Positions 1 through 9,020 are shown, numbered from the stretch's first letter. The stretch: DNA of 53,678 nt from UBA4207 sp964352405 (GCA_964352405.1 CAYGRY010000009.1:1-53678); one strand, 5' to 3'. The notes: generated from the letters alone by a model not told the origin. Program-made: numbers and translations.

Positions 1-35
1 CCTGCCGCTCATAGATAAAGCTTAGGCAAGGTACA

Positions 36-78
36 AAAGGTGCGTGATTCTTTTCTAGGAAAAGAATCACGCACTTTT
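36..78. terminator. Bidirectional Rho-independent terminator
   Basis: A perfect 16-bp stem (40-55 with 59-74) encloses a 3-base loop (56-58). It is flanked by AAAA on the left and TTTT on the right, so it can end transcription in both directions. It sits directly after the stop codon of the minus-strand subtilase at 80 and probably also ends a plus-strand gene entering from the left of the window. Confidence 0.9.
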
Positions 79-79
79 A

Positions 80-1414
80 TTAGAGTTTAAACATCGATGG
101 CAATGGAAGAACAAAGCCAGCGTCTTTAGTTGCTGATTTGTAAGACTCATCACGACTTGCAGGAATATCCTGAACGTCATTGATCGAGCTTCTGATAGCA
201 AGATCAACATTCATTGAACGTGAAAGCTCAGCAGCGCGAACAGCACGAGCCGTGTTAACAGTTCCTGAAGTTTTAACTTTTCCAACTAACCACTCACGAA
301 TATCAACAGTACCAAGAATGATCTTTTTGATATCACGTGGAGCAAGTGAAGTGTTTGCATCTTTAACTTGACCAGCAATGTTTGCAACATATGGAGCAGC
401 TTGAGAAGTTCCACTTACTTTCAAATACTTGTTACCTGGAACAGTTGAATCAATCCCAACACCAGGAGCTGCAACGTCTACCATTGAAGCGCCATAGTTT
501 GAAAAGCTTGCAAGCTTATTGAACTCAAGAGCAGCAGCTACTGAGATCACGTTATCAGCTTGGATGTTCGTTGGTGAAGTCGGGAACTCATCATTATTAA
601 GACCATCGTTACCAGCAGCAAATACAAAAAGAGTATTCTCAGCAGCTTGAACCATATGATCGCCTTCCTTAATAAGAGTATTCAAGAACTCAACTGTTAG
701 TTCATGAATTTGCTCTTCTGTAGGTGGCTCTTTTCTCATAATTGTACCAGCAAGCATTTCAACAATCATTTTTGCTTGTGGGTAGCCTGTACCGAAAGAT
801 CCATTTGCAATATCAACTTTATGACCATCGATATAACGAGCAACGTTTGTAAGCATAACCATTTGCTGAGAAGCCAATAGTTTTAAGCCTTGCTTAATAA
901 GGAAAAGACCTGGACCAGATTTTTGAGCTTTAAAAGGAAGCTTTACTTCTGTTGGGATAATTTTAACGGCCATAATTTTTGCAAGATCAGAATCTTTAGC
1001 AGTGATACCAGCAACGTGAGTACCGTGCATGAAATTTCCGTAAATTCCAATTTGCTTAATGAACTCTTCGTTCTTGCGAATTTCCGCAACCCAAGCACGC
1101 TCTTCATCAGTCACTGTTCCATAAAAACTTTTCGTTTGAATGTCGAAGAAGCGACGAATGTCATGAGTTAGAGTACCCATGTAAGAGTAGTCGATGATTT
1201 GATTGTTAGTTTCAGCAAAATTCCAACCATTGATATCATCTTGATAACCATTGTAATCATCATCACGATCGTTTGCTTCGATCTCACCTTCGTTAATCCA
1301 AGCTTTATCATAAAGCTCTTTGTGAAGTAGATCTGTTCCAGAATCAATAACTGCGATGGTTGCACCATGGGCAGTAAAAGAGGCCAAGGCCAAAATAGCT
1401 AATAACTTTTTCAT
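80..1414 (-). CDS. Secreted subtilase (S8 family serine protease) without an obvious prodomain
   Basis: A 444-residue exported serine endopeptidase. Residues 1-17 form a signal peptide (MKKLLAILALASFTAHG). The subtilase triad is visible as Asp24 in AVIDSGTD, His130 in HGTHVAG and Ser337 in SGTSQAAP, with an AAGND oxyanion motif between the last two. The catalytic Asp lies only 7 residues after the predicted cleavage site, so there is no room for the usual I9 inhibitor prodomain. The Asp-His spacing (106 residues) is enlarged by an Asp/Asn-rich, possibly metal-binding stretch (about 47-62) and a charged insert. It is the last of three consecutive secreted protease genes and is followed by a strong terminator. 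The family is certain; the substrate is unknown. Digestion of prey or environmental protein is an inference. Confidence 0.93.
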   Translation of the reverse strand: MKKLLAILALASFTAHGATIAVIDSGTDLLHKELYDKAWINEGEIEANDRDDDYNGYQDDINGWNFAETNNQIIDYSYMGTLTHDIRRFFDIQTKSFYGTVTDEERAWVAEIRKNEEFIKQIGIYGNFMHGTHVAGITAKDSDLAKIMAVKIIPTEVKLPFKAQKSGPGLFLIKQGLKLLASQQMVMLTNVARYIDGHKVDIANGSFGTGYPQAKMIVEMLAGTIMRKEPPTEEQIHELTVEFLNTLIKEGDHMVQAAENTLFVFAAGNDGLNNDEFPTSPTNIQADNVISVAAALEFNKLASFSNYGASMVDVAAPGVGIDSTVPGNKYLKVSGTSQAAPYVANIAGQVKDANTSLAPRDIKKIILGTVDIREWLVGKVKTSGTVNTARAVRAAELSRSMNVDLAIRSSINDVQDIPASRDESYKSATKDAGFVLPLPSMFKL

Positions 1415-1479
1415 TAAAGAACCTCCGTGTCATAGCCACGTTTAATAACAGTAAAAGAAGAGTTTAATTAAAACGCCCT

Positions 1480-1505
1480 AATGTTGAACTGTCCCGTCCA
1501 ACATT
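1480..1505 (-). terminator. Weak hairpin between the two subtilase genes
   Basis: Arms of 7 bp (1480-1486 and 1499-1505) enclose a 12-base loop. The hairpin lies about 40 bases downstream of the stop of the second subtilase, and on the minus strand it is followed by a short T-containing stretch. It could be a weak terminator or part of the leader of the gene at 80-1414. No other feature is seen in 1415-1547. Confidence 0.35.
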
Positions 1506-1547
1506 CTGTCTTTTGCTGTCATTATGAGGTTTTTGAGAATTTTTTTA

Positions 1548-3062
1548 TTAAGCGTAGCGACGAACCTTACCAATATTCCCGAGCATAAAGATCAACAATA
1601 TACCCACGAACATTCCTCCTCCGAAATCACCCGGACCGCCGCTCATATCAACACTTCCACATGCACCACCACTGCCTTCATCATCAGAGCGAGTGATAAG
1701 TGGAACTGTAGGAGCTGGATTAAGCGTATCTGAGCCTGATAAGACTGGATCTTCTGCTATTGTTCTTGAAGCTTCAGCAACTGCAGAGACAGCAAATACA
1801 AAGCCACCACCGCAGCGACCTGAAACAGCACACATTCCAGACATCACACTGCCACTAGCGCGTAAAATGCTTTCAACCTGATGAGATGCAATTTCTGGAT
1901 TTACACTTTTCATTAAAGAGATGATACCTGCGATATGTGGTGAGGCCATAGAAGTACCGCTCATCTCAGTCACAGAATCACTGCCAGGAGTTGTTCTACC
2001 AGTGTTTCCAAGTGAGATAATACCATTTGGTGATTGTCCTCCTGGAGCGACGATATCAACGGCACGACCATGATTTGAAAACCAAGAAAGTTGTCTAGAT
2101 TTATTTGAAGCACCAACTGTTACAACATTATTACATGTTGCAGGGGTAACAGGGTTTCGATCCATATCAAGAGAGCTATTACCTGCAGCGACAACAACAA
2201 CCGCCCCTTGAGTAACAGCGTAATCGATTGCTGATTGCATGGTGAAGTCACAAGAGCCTGAGCCACCTAAACTTAAATTAATAACCTTAGCTGGAGTTGG
2301 ATTTGGTCTTAGACCAGCAACAATGCCACCAGGTCCTCCTGCCGCCCAACGAATTCCGTCAGCAATGTCCGAAGTATATCCACCGCATTTACCAAGAACG
2401 CGAACTGGTAAAAGTTTTGCGTTAGGGTTGATCCCAGCGACATCTTTACCATTATCATTTTCAGCTAAAATCGTTCCCGCGACGTGAGTTCCATGCCATG
2501 AACTATTATTTGATTGTCCTTGGTAACAAGAATCACCTGGCCCAACCCAGTCCCCTGGATCAGTTGCATCGCGATCACGTCCATCGCCGTCATTAGAAAC
2601 AGAAGTATCGCTGATCATGTCAGCGCCTCTAAGAATTCTTCCTTCAAGATCACGGTGAGGCCTTATTCCTGTATCAACAACAGCAACAACAATGTCTTCA
2701 CCTTCGCTTTCAGTCCAAACAGCATTGAGATCAATGCCTGAGAAGTCATCAAAGAAATGCCATTGATCATCTGCCCTTGGATCATTGACTGATGGGTTAG
2801 TCATTCCAAAGTGAGAAAGAATTTTATCTTCTTCAACATGAGCAACGTCTTCCCACTGTTTCATCGCTTCTTGAACAGACTCACCTTCTTTAAGTTCAAC
2901 AATCATGCGCTCATTTTCTGGTGCTCCGCCTTGAACTGAGCGAGATGCTTGAGCAACGTTAGAGTCATTTTTAAATGTTACGATTAGTCTTTTAGCAGGC
3001 CCAGCTGAGAAAGCTGTTAGGGGTAATAATAGAAATAGAGCTGCAATAAAGTGTGTGACCAT
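1548..3062 (-). CDS. Secreted subtilase (S8) with I9-like prodomain and C-terminal sorting-like tail
   Basis: A 504-residue exported serine protease. Residues 1-20 form a signal peptide. Residues about 24-85 look like an I9 inhibitor prodomain, ending shortly before the N-terminal part of the catalytic domain. The triad is Asp130 in VAVVDTGI, His190 in HGTHVAG and Ser371 in SGTSMASP; AAGN marks the oxyanion hole. The C-terminus has a Gly/Ser-rich stretch with Cys468, then a Gly run (481-483), a hydrophobic helix (about 484-497) and a basic end with Arg501 and Arg502. This three-part layout resembles CTERM sorting signals (GlyGly-CTERM or MYXO-CTERM type) that anchor or process exported proteins. 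The family is certain; the tail's function is inferred. Confidence 0.93.
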   Translation of the reverse strand: MVTHFIAALFLLLPLTAFSAGPAKRLIVTFKNDSNVAQASRSVQGGAPENERMIVELKEGESVQEAMKQWEDVAHVEEDKILSHFGMTNPSVNDPRADDQWHFFDDFSGIDLNAVWTESEGEDIVVAVVDTGIRPHRDLEGRILRGADMISDTSVSNDGDGRDRDATDPGDWVGPGDSCYQGQSNNSSWHGTHVAGTILAENDNGKDVAGINPNAKLLPVRVLGKCGGYTSDIADGIRWAAGGPGGIVAGLRPNPTPAKVINLSLGGSGSCDFTMQSAIDYAVTQGAVVVVAAGNSSLDMDRNPVTPATCNNVVTVGASNKSRQLSWFSNHGRAVDIVAPGGQSPNGIISLGNTGRTTPGSDSVTEMSGTSMASPHIAGIISLMKSVNPEIASHQVESILRASGSVMSGMCAVSGRCGGGFVFAVSAVAEASRTIAEDPVLSGSDTLNPAPTVPLITRSDDEGSGGACGSVDMSGGPGDFGGGMFVGILLIFMLGNIGKVRRYA

Positions 3063-3187
3063 TTTCCTTCCTTGGATAGAGGTCTTATATCGTTATTGTA
3101 ACTTTCAAATATCAGGCCAGCTTCCCAGCACATTATTCCGGTGTATTAGACGTATTTAATCAGGATCAAATTGACCCCTAAAATACA

Positions 3188-3212
3188 AAATGGCCCCGTG
3201 CAGGGGCCATTT
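3188..3212 (-). terminator. Rho-independent terminator of the S1B protease gene
   Basis: A 10-bp stem (3188-3197 with 3203-3212) with a GC-rich core and a 5-base loop. On the minus strand it is followed by TTTTGTATTT after the outer A-T pairs. It lies about 30 bases beyond the stop codon at 3241. The rest of 3063-3240 shows nothing else recognisable. Confidence 0.85.
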
Positions 3213-3240
3213 CATTGACTATCTATTTGAATTTTTTAAA

Positions 3241-4143
3241 TTAGAGTTGAGCTTCTGAATTCACGATATCCATAAGCGCTTGGATATTAGTGATACGAGT
3301 TACGTCTTCACCGCGACAAGAATCATTCTCACACTTATTTGATACTCTACAACCTTGGTTATAGTCGTAGTTATAGTCGTTTTCGCCGCGAACTAGGATA
3401 CCTTCAACAGTGTTTGTTTTAGCGTTGAAAACAGCTGAACCTGAGTTTCCGCCGTATGTGTCTAGGTTAGCATTAAAGAAAACGCCATTAGAGTTGTTAC
3501 GAACGTTTGCTCCACCAGCAACTTTAGTTGGAAGACCAGTTGGGTGACCGATAACGAAGATTGGATCGTTGTCTTCAATTTTGCTAGTTGTACGAACAGC
3601 AAGATGATCACGAACGATTTCTTTATCAGAAATATTTTCGATTCTGATTAGAGCGAAATCATCTTGAGATGAACGATCTAATGAACGAGAAACGATGCTT
3701 GTACATTTAAAGATGCTTGTTGTTTTAACTGTCATTGCAGCTTCAGTGTTGGCATCGAAATGAGCATAATCAAATACCCATTTGTTTGATTCACAGTCAT
3801 CTTGAGAAGTAATACAGTGACCAGCAGTTACTAGAAGGTTTTTACCAACAAGAAAACCTGAACAGTTAGCAGCAGTCATTTGCTCAGAGAAACGCTCTGA
3901 TTCACACATGCCGCGTTGTTTAAGAGATTGACCAGAAATAGTGGCCATGTCGCCATCAATGCTGATTTTAGAAGAATCAATCATACCTGCTGTAGCAGCA
4001 GCTAGTTTAAGAATTTCAGAGTCTGTAACTTCATAAAGATCTAAACGGTCATCCGCACCGTAGATTACTTTATTGTTCGTATCGCGAGCAAAGCTCAAAG
4101 TTGCTAGAGCTGCTAGTGCGATAATCATCCCTAATTTGTACAT
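3241..4143 (-). CDS. Secreted V8-like/trypsin-like serine protease (S1B type)
   Basis: A 300-residue protein with an N-terminal signal peptide (about residues 1-19). The chymotrypsin-fold triad is visible: His in LVTAGHC, Asp in DDFALIRI and Ser in GGNSGSAVF. The GNSGSAV form of the serine motif, in place of GDSGGP, is typical of the glutamyl endopeptidase/V8-like S1B branch. An N-terminal segment of about 70 residues before the catalytic core may be a propeptide. Four cysteines in the C-terminal region (after GCR, NKC, NDSC) could form disulfides. It has its own terminator and lies between a subtilase and the dihydroorotase gene. Specificity cannot be read from the sequence. Confidence 0.88.
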   Translation of the reverse strand: MYKLGMIIALAALATLSFARDTNNKVIYGADDRLDLYEVTDSEILKLAAATAGMIDSSKISIDGDMATISGQSLKQRGMCESERFSEQMTAANCSGFLVGKNLLVTAGHCITSQDDCESNKWVFDYAHFDANTEAAMTVKTTSIFKCTSIVSRSLDRSSQDDFALIRIENISDKEIVRDHLAVRTTSKIEDNDPIFVIGHPTGLPTKVAGGANVRNNSNGVFFNANLDTYGGNSGSAVFNAKTNTVEGILVRGENDYNYDYNQGCRVSNKCENDSCRGEDVTRITNIQALMDIVNSEAQL

Positions 4144-4175
4144 GAACGTTTTCCTTTTAATAGTTGACAGAAAGA

Positions 4176-4193
4176 TGACATTAAAGAATGTCA
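4176..4193 (-). terminator. Weak hairpin after the dihydroorotase gene
   Basis: A 7-bp stem with a 4-base loop about 27 bases downstream of the stop codon at 4220. On the minus strand it is followed by a T/C-rich stretch. It may be a weak terminator or lie in the leader of the S1B protease gene. Confidence 0.35.
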
Positions 4194-4219
4194 GAGCTTA
4201 ATGTTCAACTAACAACTTC

Positions 4220-5503
4220 TTACAAATTAGCGTATTTTCCATTTAGAAAGACGGCTTCAACAGAGCTTGAAAAGGTAATTCCATTAAATGGATTCCATTG
4301 AACCTTAGTCCTCATCTCGTGATTATTTATAGTTACAGGCTTTTTAGTATTGATAATACTAAATGACGCACTATATCCTTTTTCTAACTCTCCAAAACCA
4401 TTGCCAAGCGCGTTAAAGCGAGAATCGATACTTTTCCACTGCTCAAGAAATCTTGAAACAAAACGACCTGGATTTTTTGAACAGGTCTTGGCCAAGATCT
4501 TAGGGTCAACTTTTATGTCGTTGATCAACCAGCCCACAAGAATACCGTAGGTATCCAAACCTGGCATACCCGAAATCCCTTTTTGCTTTTCCTCAATTGT
4601 ATGCGGAGCGTGATCAGTGGCGAGATATTCAATTTCCCCTTTGATAAAGGCATCAAGCATAGCCTCTTGATCCAGCTTTTCTCTAATAGGAGGATTCATC
4701 TGAAACCAATGACTCTCGCTCTTAGTAATTTGTGATTGATTAAAATAAAGATGCTGAGGAGTCACTTCAATTTCAACTTGATGACCACTACTTCTAAAAG
4801 CTCTAATCGCATCTAACCCCTCGCCGCTACTATAATGGCAAAGCTTTCCTTTTAAGTTATAGCGCTTAATGAGCTCTAGTGCCTGATGGGTTGCCAAGAC
4901 TTCGGCTTCGACCGGTCTTCGAGCACCATGGCTATCTTCGTTTTTATTTTTTTCAAGAACATCAGGATCTTCGCAGTGAAAGCTCACATCTAGTCCCTTG
5001 TATCTTTCAAGTGCTATATCGAGAGTCAGGTGATCTTTAAAAAACAACTCTCCAATTGATGGGCCCATATAGGCTTTATAAGGAACTCGAAAAGACAGCG
5101 GATTTGTTTCGGGGCCAATACCCGCATACATAAACAAGCTGATCGGGGCATTCACCGCCAACTGCATTTTTGCTTTATAGCTATCGTCATCAATTGGAGC
5201 GATAGGATTATTAGGCATATCACAACAGTGAACAACGCCACCGTTTAGTGCTGCCATTGAAGCAGTTGCAAAAGTTTCTTTATAAGTATTTTTGCCACTC
5301 ATATCTTCGCGTGCATGAATATGAACATCTCCCATACCTGCAAACAATAGGCAGTCATCGTTGTAAATATAATCAAGTTTTGAAGTAGCAATTCCCAGCT
5401 GACCGACATCAAGAATGAGCCCAGTCGTCTCGTCGAAGCGGATTTGCATTCGTTGAATATATTCTGGTGTTACACAAACGGCTTCAAGAGATTTAATACT
5501 CAT
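4220..5503 (-). CDS. pyrC: Dihydroorotase-type amidohydrolase
   Basis: A 427-residue cyclic amidohydrolase that most probably interconverts N-carbamoyl-aspartate and dihydroorotate in pyrimidine synthesis. The metal-binding HIH is seen in GMGDVHIHARED, the substrate loop in MPNNPIAP, further metal ligands in VSFHCED and LCHYSSGEG, and the catalytic Asp in TDHAPHT. The length and the motif after it (GMPGLDTY) fit class I dihydroorotases. Its start overlaps the stop of the VOC gene by 4 bases (ATGA type), so it is translationally coupled as the last gene of the tilS-ftsH-folP operon. No other pyr gene lies in the window. Allantoinase or hydantoinase activity is a less likely alternative. Confidence 0.82.
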   Translation of the reverse strand: MSIKSLEAVCVTPEYIQRMQIRFDETTGLILDVGQLGIATSKLDYIYNDDCLLFAGMGDVHIHAREDMSGKNTYKETFATASMAALNGGVVHCCDMPNNPIAPIDDDSYKAKMQLAVNAPISLFMYAGIGPETNPLSFRVPYKAYMGPSIGELFFKDHLTLDIALERYKGLDVSFHCEDPDVLEKNKNEDSHGARRPVEAEVLATHQALELIKRYNLKGKLCHYSSGEGLDAIRAFRSSGHQVEIEVTPQHLYFNQSQITKSESHWFQMNPPIREKLDQEAMLDAFIKGEIEYLATDHAPHTIEEKQKGISGMPGLDTYGILVGWLINDIKVDPKILAKTCSKNPGRFVSRFLEQWKSIDSRFNALGNGFGELEKGYSASFSIINTKKPVTINNHEMRTKVQWNPFNGITFSSSVEAVFLNGKYANL

Positions 5504-5868
5504 TCTTCCTCATTATAGACAAAGCGCCAGCGTCTTGAATCAATATCGACGGCCTCAAAAAAATATCGACCGTCATGATGAGTTGGAGCAATGGCGTCTT
5601 TAATAGGATTTTCAGCATGACGATAGACGGTGAATTGATATTTTTGCCAAAGCTGATCAACTTCATCTTTAGTATTCACTACGAACTCTAAGGTCGTTGT
5701 ATTACCTTTTATTTTTTTGGGCGAATCTTCGACTAAAATTTCTAATGAGCTAAAAGACATTAAAAATTTATCATCATATTTTTCAACTTCTAAGTCTAAG
5801 AACTCGGATAAAAAACCTACAAGTTCACGTGGATTAGAAGTTGGAAGTATGATCCTGGAAAGCTTCAT
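5500..5868 (-). CDS. VOC/glyoxalase-fold small protein
   Basis: A 122-residue protein with the beta-alpha-beta pattern of the vicinal oxygen chelate fold: it begins LSRIILPTSNPRELVGFLSEFL, continues with strands around residues 38-50 and ends with a strand FEAVDIDSRRWRF. The usual metal-binding His/Glu set is not clearly present; Glu near residue 108 is a candidate. It could therefore be a non-catalytic or binding member. It overlaps both neighbours by 4 bases, in the middle of the folP to dihydroorotase run. The fold call is moderate; the function is unknown. Confidence 0.55.
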   Translation of the reverse strand: MKLSRIILPTSNPRELVGFLSEFLDLEVEKYDDKFLMSFSSLEILVEDSPKKIKGNTTTLEFVVNTKDEVDQLWQKYQFTVYRHAENPIKDAIAPTHHDGRYFFEAVDIDSRRWRFVYNEEE

Positions 5869-6245
5869 TGCTTTGGGCTTACAATCGCTTCTTTTGAAAG
5901 GTCTTCAGTGACTAAAAAGATATTGATTAAACAATTTTCTTCAATCAAAACACCATATTCATAGTCAGAGTTCATATCAGTAAGAAGTTCAAGATCGGAA
6001 GTACGCTCTGGAGTAGTACAATCTCTTAACTCAAAACGATACAACCAAGCATTGAGAATAAGTTTGGTTGAATCAATAAATTGTAGCTCGGATCCAGTCT
6101 TGTAGACTAAAGGCTCACCATCTAAACCCATGACGTCAATATTTTGATTAAGTGAATAATCAACAGTGCTATCAAGATCGAGCCATGAGGCTGCAGTTAA
6201 AACAAAAAACAACAAAAGACAGATTAGTTTATTTAAAAGATTCAA
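5865..6245 (-). CDS. Small secreted protein of unknown function
   Basis: A 126-residue protein that I do not recognise. Residues 1-19 form a clear signal peptide (NLLNKLICLLLFFVLTAAS). The mature part is acidic (many Asp/Glu) and has two cysteines (DCTTPE and ENCLIN) that could form a disulfide, so it is probably periplasmic. It overlaps folP upstream and the VOC gene downstream by 4 bases each, so it is co-translated with them. There is no lipobox. Confidence 0.65.
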   Translation of the reverse strand: MNLLNKLICLLLFFVLTAASWLDLDSTVDYSLNQNIDVMGLDGEPLVYKTGSELQFIDSTKLILNAWLYRFELRDCTTPERTSDLELLTDMNSDYEYGVLIEENCLINIFLVTEDLSKEAIVSPKQ

Positions 6246-7096
6246 AGTTTATCTCCTAGAATATCGACGGCGTAAGCCAAAGCAGGATCGTGGAGGCGAA
6301 CAATAACTTCGCCTTTAATATCCAAACGAGTGGCCAACCAAGTTAAGTACGATGCTTGCATATATTCTGTCTGCTTACGAATATCTTGGTCAACTTTTTC
6401 TAAAGATAATTTCTTTAAAAAGGATTTACGCGAAATGCCTAAAATCCATTGTTGTGCGCCATACTTTTGTTCAAATTTTTGCGTAAAGCTAGGAAACTCT
6501 TTTAATAAGAACCAATTCTGTTCAAATGACTTAGAAAAACCAAAGCACAAATCAATCATGGGTTGTCTAAAGCCTTGTTTATCAAACCATTCGAGTGCTT
6601 TGGCAAAATAGGACTCTAATTCCTCCAGCATTCTTTCTTCATTTAGAAGAAACTGCATATGCTGATGGCACTCAGCCCTAGTTGGAGCTAAGTTATGACA
6701 AAAAACGCTCTGCAGATCAGGATGACGCTTTAAAACCTCGACAAGATCATCATCACACTTGCCTGAAACATCATTCCATAAAGATATTTTCGTATGCTCA
6801 AGAGATTTAAGGATCGTCTCTTTTCTAAAAGTATCGATTGATATTTTATCTTGATCTTTGAAATGCTTAAGTGCACGTGAGACTCTTTGCCATTCTTCAA
6901 GATGACCAACAGGATTATTAAATGGAGCTGTTGACTCTCCTCCTAGATCGATCCAAGAGGCGTTAAAACTTCGCCAGCTCTCGAGTCTAGCAATAAGACT
7001 ATTGATTGATTGGAGTTCGCCTCCGTCTGAAAAAGAATCGGGGGTTGCATTAACAACCCCCATATATGAAAACTTATTTTTAATTGGATTCGACAT
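6242..7096 (-). CDS. folP: Dihydropteroate synthase
   Basis: A 284-residue enzyme that joins p-aminobenzoate to the dihydropterin pyrophosphate in folate synthesis. The pterin and phosphate motifs are visible: VNATPDSFSDGGE near the N-terminus, DLGGESTAP for the usual DxGGESTRPG, ISIDTFRKE, and GISRKSFL near residue 220. A final Arg-His-Asp (VRLHDP) matches the end of the TIM barrel. The Arg-Pro-Gly of the GGESTRPG loop is replaced by Ala-Pro-Phe, an unusual change in a normally conserved loop. The start overlaps the ftsH stop by 1 base; ftsH-folP adjacency is common in proteobacteria. Confidence 0.93.
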   Translation of the reverse strand: MSNPIKNKFSYMGVVNATPDSFSDGGELQSINSLIARLESWRSFNASWIDLGGESTAPFNNPVGHLEEWQRVSRALKHFKDQDKISIDTFRKETILKSLEHTKISLWNDVSGKCDDDLVEVLKRHPDLQSVFCHNLAPTRAECHQHMQFLLNEERMLEELESYFAKALEWFDKQGFRQPMIDLCFGFSKSFEQNWFLLKEFPSFTQKFEQKYGAQQWILGISRKSFLKKLSLEKVDQDIRKQTEYMQASYLTWLATRLDIKGEVIVRLHDPALAYAVDILGDKL

Positions 7097-9012
7097 TATG
7101 CTGGAAGTGGATCGTCTCCGCTTACAACTTTTGCAGACTTTGCTTCAGCTTCTTCGGCCGCTTTTGCATTTTCTGCTTTCTTTTTTTCAGTGATTGGCAC
7201 ACCAATATCTTCACCAGCAACTAGCGCGTTGATTTGAGGAAGATCAAGTGTTTCCCAAACCATAAGACCTTCGGCCACACGATCAAGAGCATCACGATTT
7301 GACTTAAGAATATTTAGGGCAAGTTGATGGTTTTTAGTAACGAAACGCTGAATCTCTTCATCAATAGCTTCTGCTGTTCGCTCTGAATAACCAGAGAAAT
7401 CCTCTGGAGCATAACTTGTGCCAAATGGGTTGGTACTAGCTTTGTGATAGTTGATTGGTCCCATTTTTTCAGACATACCCCAATTACAAACCATATTACG
7501 AGCTAACGAAGTTGCTCTTTCAATATCGTTTGAAGCACCATTAGTCATATCTCCAAACACAAGCTCTTCAGCGCAACGTCCACCCATTAAAAAGGCAATA
7601 AAGTTTTCAGCACGCTCATTTGTTAGGTTCAACATATCTTCGTTTGGAAGAGTTTGAGTCACACCCAAAGCACCACCACGTGGCATAATAGAAACTTTAT
7701 GAATTGGATCTGTATGAGGAAGATTCATTCCCACAAGTGTGTGACCCGCTTCATGGTAGGCCGTGACACGTTTTTCTTTATCAGAAATAACCATCGATTT
7801 ACGCTCTGGTCCCATTAAAACTTTGTCTTTAGCAGATTCAAAGTCACTATTATCAAGTTTCTTTTTACTCAAACGAGCAGCATTTAGAGCAGCTTCATTT
7901 ACTAGGTTGGCAAGGTCTGCACCAGTGAAACCAGGAGTACCTTTAGCAATAGCTTCGAGATTTACACCCTCAGCCAGTGGAGTCTTTTTGGTATGAACTT
8001 TAAGAATTCCAAGACGACCACGAACGTCAGGAGCACCAACCATCACGCGGCGATCAAATCGACCTGGGCGAAGAAGAGCTCTATCAAGAACATCAATTCG
8101 GTTAGTGGCAGCGATAAGGATAACACCGTCGTTTGCTTCAAAACCATCCATCTCGACGAGAAGTTGGTTAAGAGTTTGCTCACGCTCATCATGTCCCCCG
8201 CCCATACCAGCACCGCGGTGGCGACCAACGGCATCGATTTCATCGATGAAGATGATACATGGAGCATGCTTTTTACCTTGTTCAAACAAATCACGAACAC
8301 GGCTAGCACCAACACCAACAAACATTTCAACAAAGTCAGAACCTGAAATACTAAAGAAAGGCACATCGGCTTCACCGGCAACGGCGCGAGCAAGAAGTGT
8401 CTTACCTGTTCCAGGAGGACCAACGAGAATAACACCCTTAGGAATTTTCCCGCCAAGGGCAGTGTATTTTTTTGGATCTTTTAAAAAGTCGACTACTTCT
8501 GCTAATTCTTCTTTGGCTTCTTCAACACCTGAGACATCACCAAAAGTGACTTTCTTATCATTGGGCGTAAGCATTCGAGCTTTTGATTTACCAAAACTCA
8601 TTGCTTTTCCACCACCTGCTTGAAGTTGACGTAGGAAGAAATAGAAAATCACAATGAGAAGAATCATTGGTCCCCAGTTAAGGAGCAATGATGTGAAGAA
8701 CGTTTGTTTTTCTTCTTCTTCGTATTCAGGAGTTAAACCATTTTTACGTAAAAGATTAAAAGTAACGTCACCTGTATTACCAGTGAGCTTAAAGCGTTCT
8801 TTACCAGCAACTGGTTCAACGTAAGTACCGATAATAATATTTTTACCCTTGAAGGTTACGTCTTTAACTTTTCCAGTTTCAACTGAAGTAATAAAATCTG
8901 GATAAGTGACTTTTTTATAATCTTCGCCAGTTTCGCGAGTAACTTTTGCGAGTAGGGCCATCATTAATATAACGACGAGCCAAAATGTTAGAGTTTTTTG
9001 TTGTGGTTTCAC
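7096..9012 (-). CDS. ftsH: Membrane ATP-dependent zinc metalloprotease FtsH
   Basis: An inner-membrane AAA+ protease that extracts and degrades membrane and short-lived soluble proteins. I place the start at GTG 9010-9012 (protein VKPQQKTLTFWL, about 638 residues): an AGGAG at 9021-9025 is ideally spaced from it, and QQKT followed by the first membrane helix matches the family's N-terminus. An in-frame ATG 12 codons upstream (9048) lacks this support. Order: transmembrane helix, periplasmic domain, second helix (about 111-131), Walker A GPPGTGKT, Walker B IIFIDEID, second region of homology ATNRIDVLDRALLRPGRFDR, zinc site HEAGH, and an Ala/Glu/Lys-rich tail. It lies between tilS and folP. Confidence 0.97.
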   Translation of the reverse strand: MKPQQKTLTFWLVVILMMALLAKVTRETGEDYKKVTYPDFITSVETGKVKDVTFKGKNIIIGTYVEPVAGKERFKLTGNTGDVTFNLLRKNGLTPEYEEEEKQTFFTSLLLNWGPMILLIVIFYFFLRQLQAGGGKAMSFGKSKARMLTPNDKKVTFGDVSGVEEAKEELAEVVDFLKDPKKYTALGGKIPKGVILVGPPGTGKTLLARAVAGEADVPFFSISGSDFVEMFVGVGASRVRDLFEQGKKHAPCIIFIDEIDAVGRHRGAGMGGGHDEREQTLNQLLVEMDGFEANDGVILIAATNRIDVLDRALLRPGRFDRRVMVGAPDVRGRLGILKVHTKKTPLAEGVNLEAIAKGTPGFTGADLANLVNEAALNAARLSKKKLDNSDFESAKDKVLMGPERKSMVISDKEKRVTAYHEAGHTLVGMNLPHTDPIHKVSIMPRGGALGVTQTLPNEDMLNLTNERAENFIAFLMGGRCAEELVFGDMTNGASNDIERATSLARNMVCNWGMSEKMGPINYHKASTNPFGTSYAPEDFSGYSERTAEAIDEEIQRFVTKNHQLALNILKSNRDALDRVAEGLMVWETLDLPQINALVAGEDIGVPITEKKKAENAKAAEEAEAKSAKVVSGDDPLPA

Positions 9013-9020
9013 TTGGGTGT

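Noticed and set aside
8105..8623. Long plus-strand ORF inside ftsH
   Set aside because: Antisense shadow of a strongly conserved gene; product is Ser/Pro-rich without domain.
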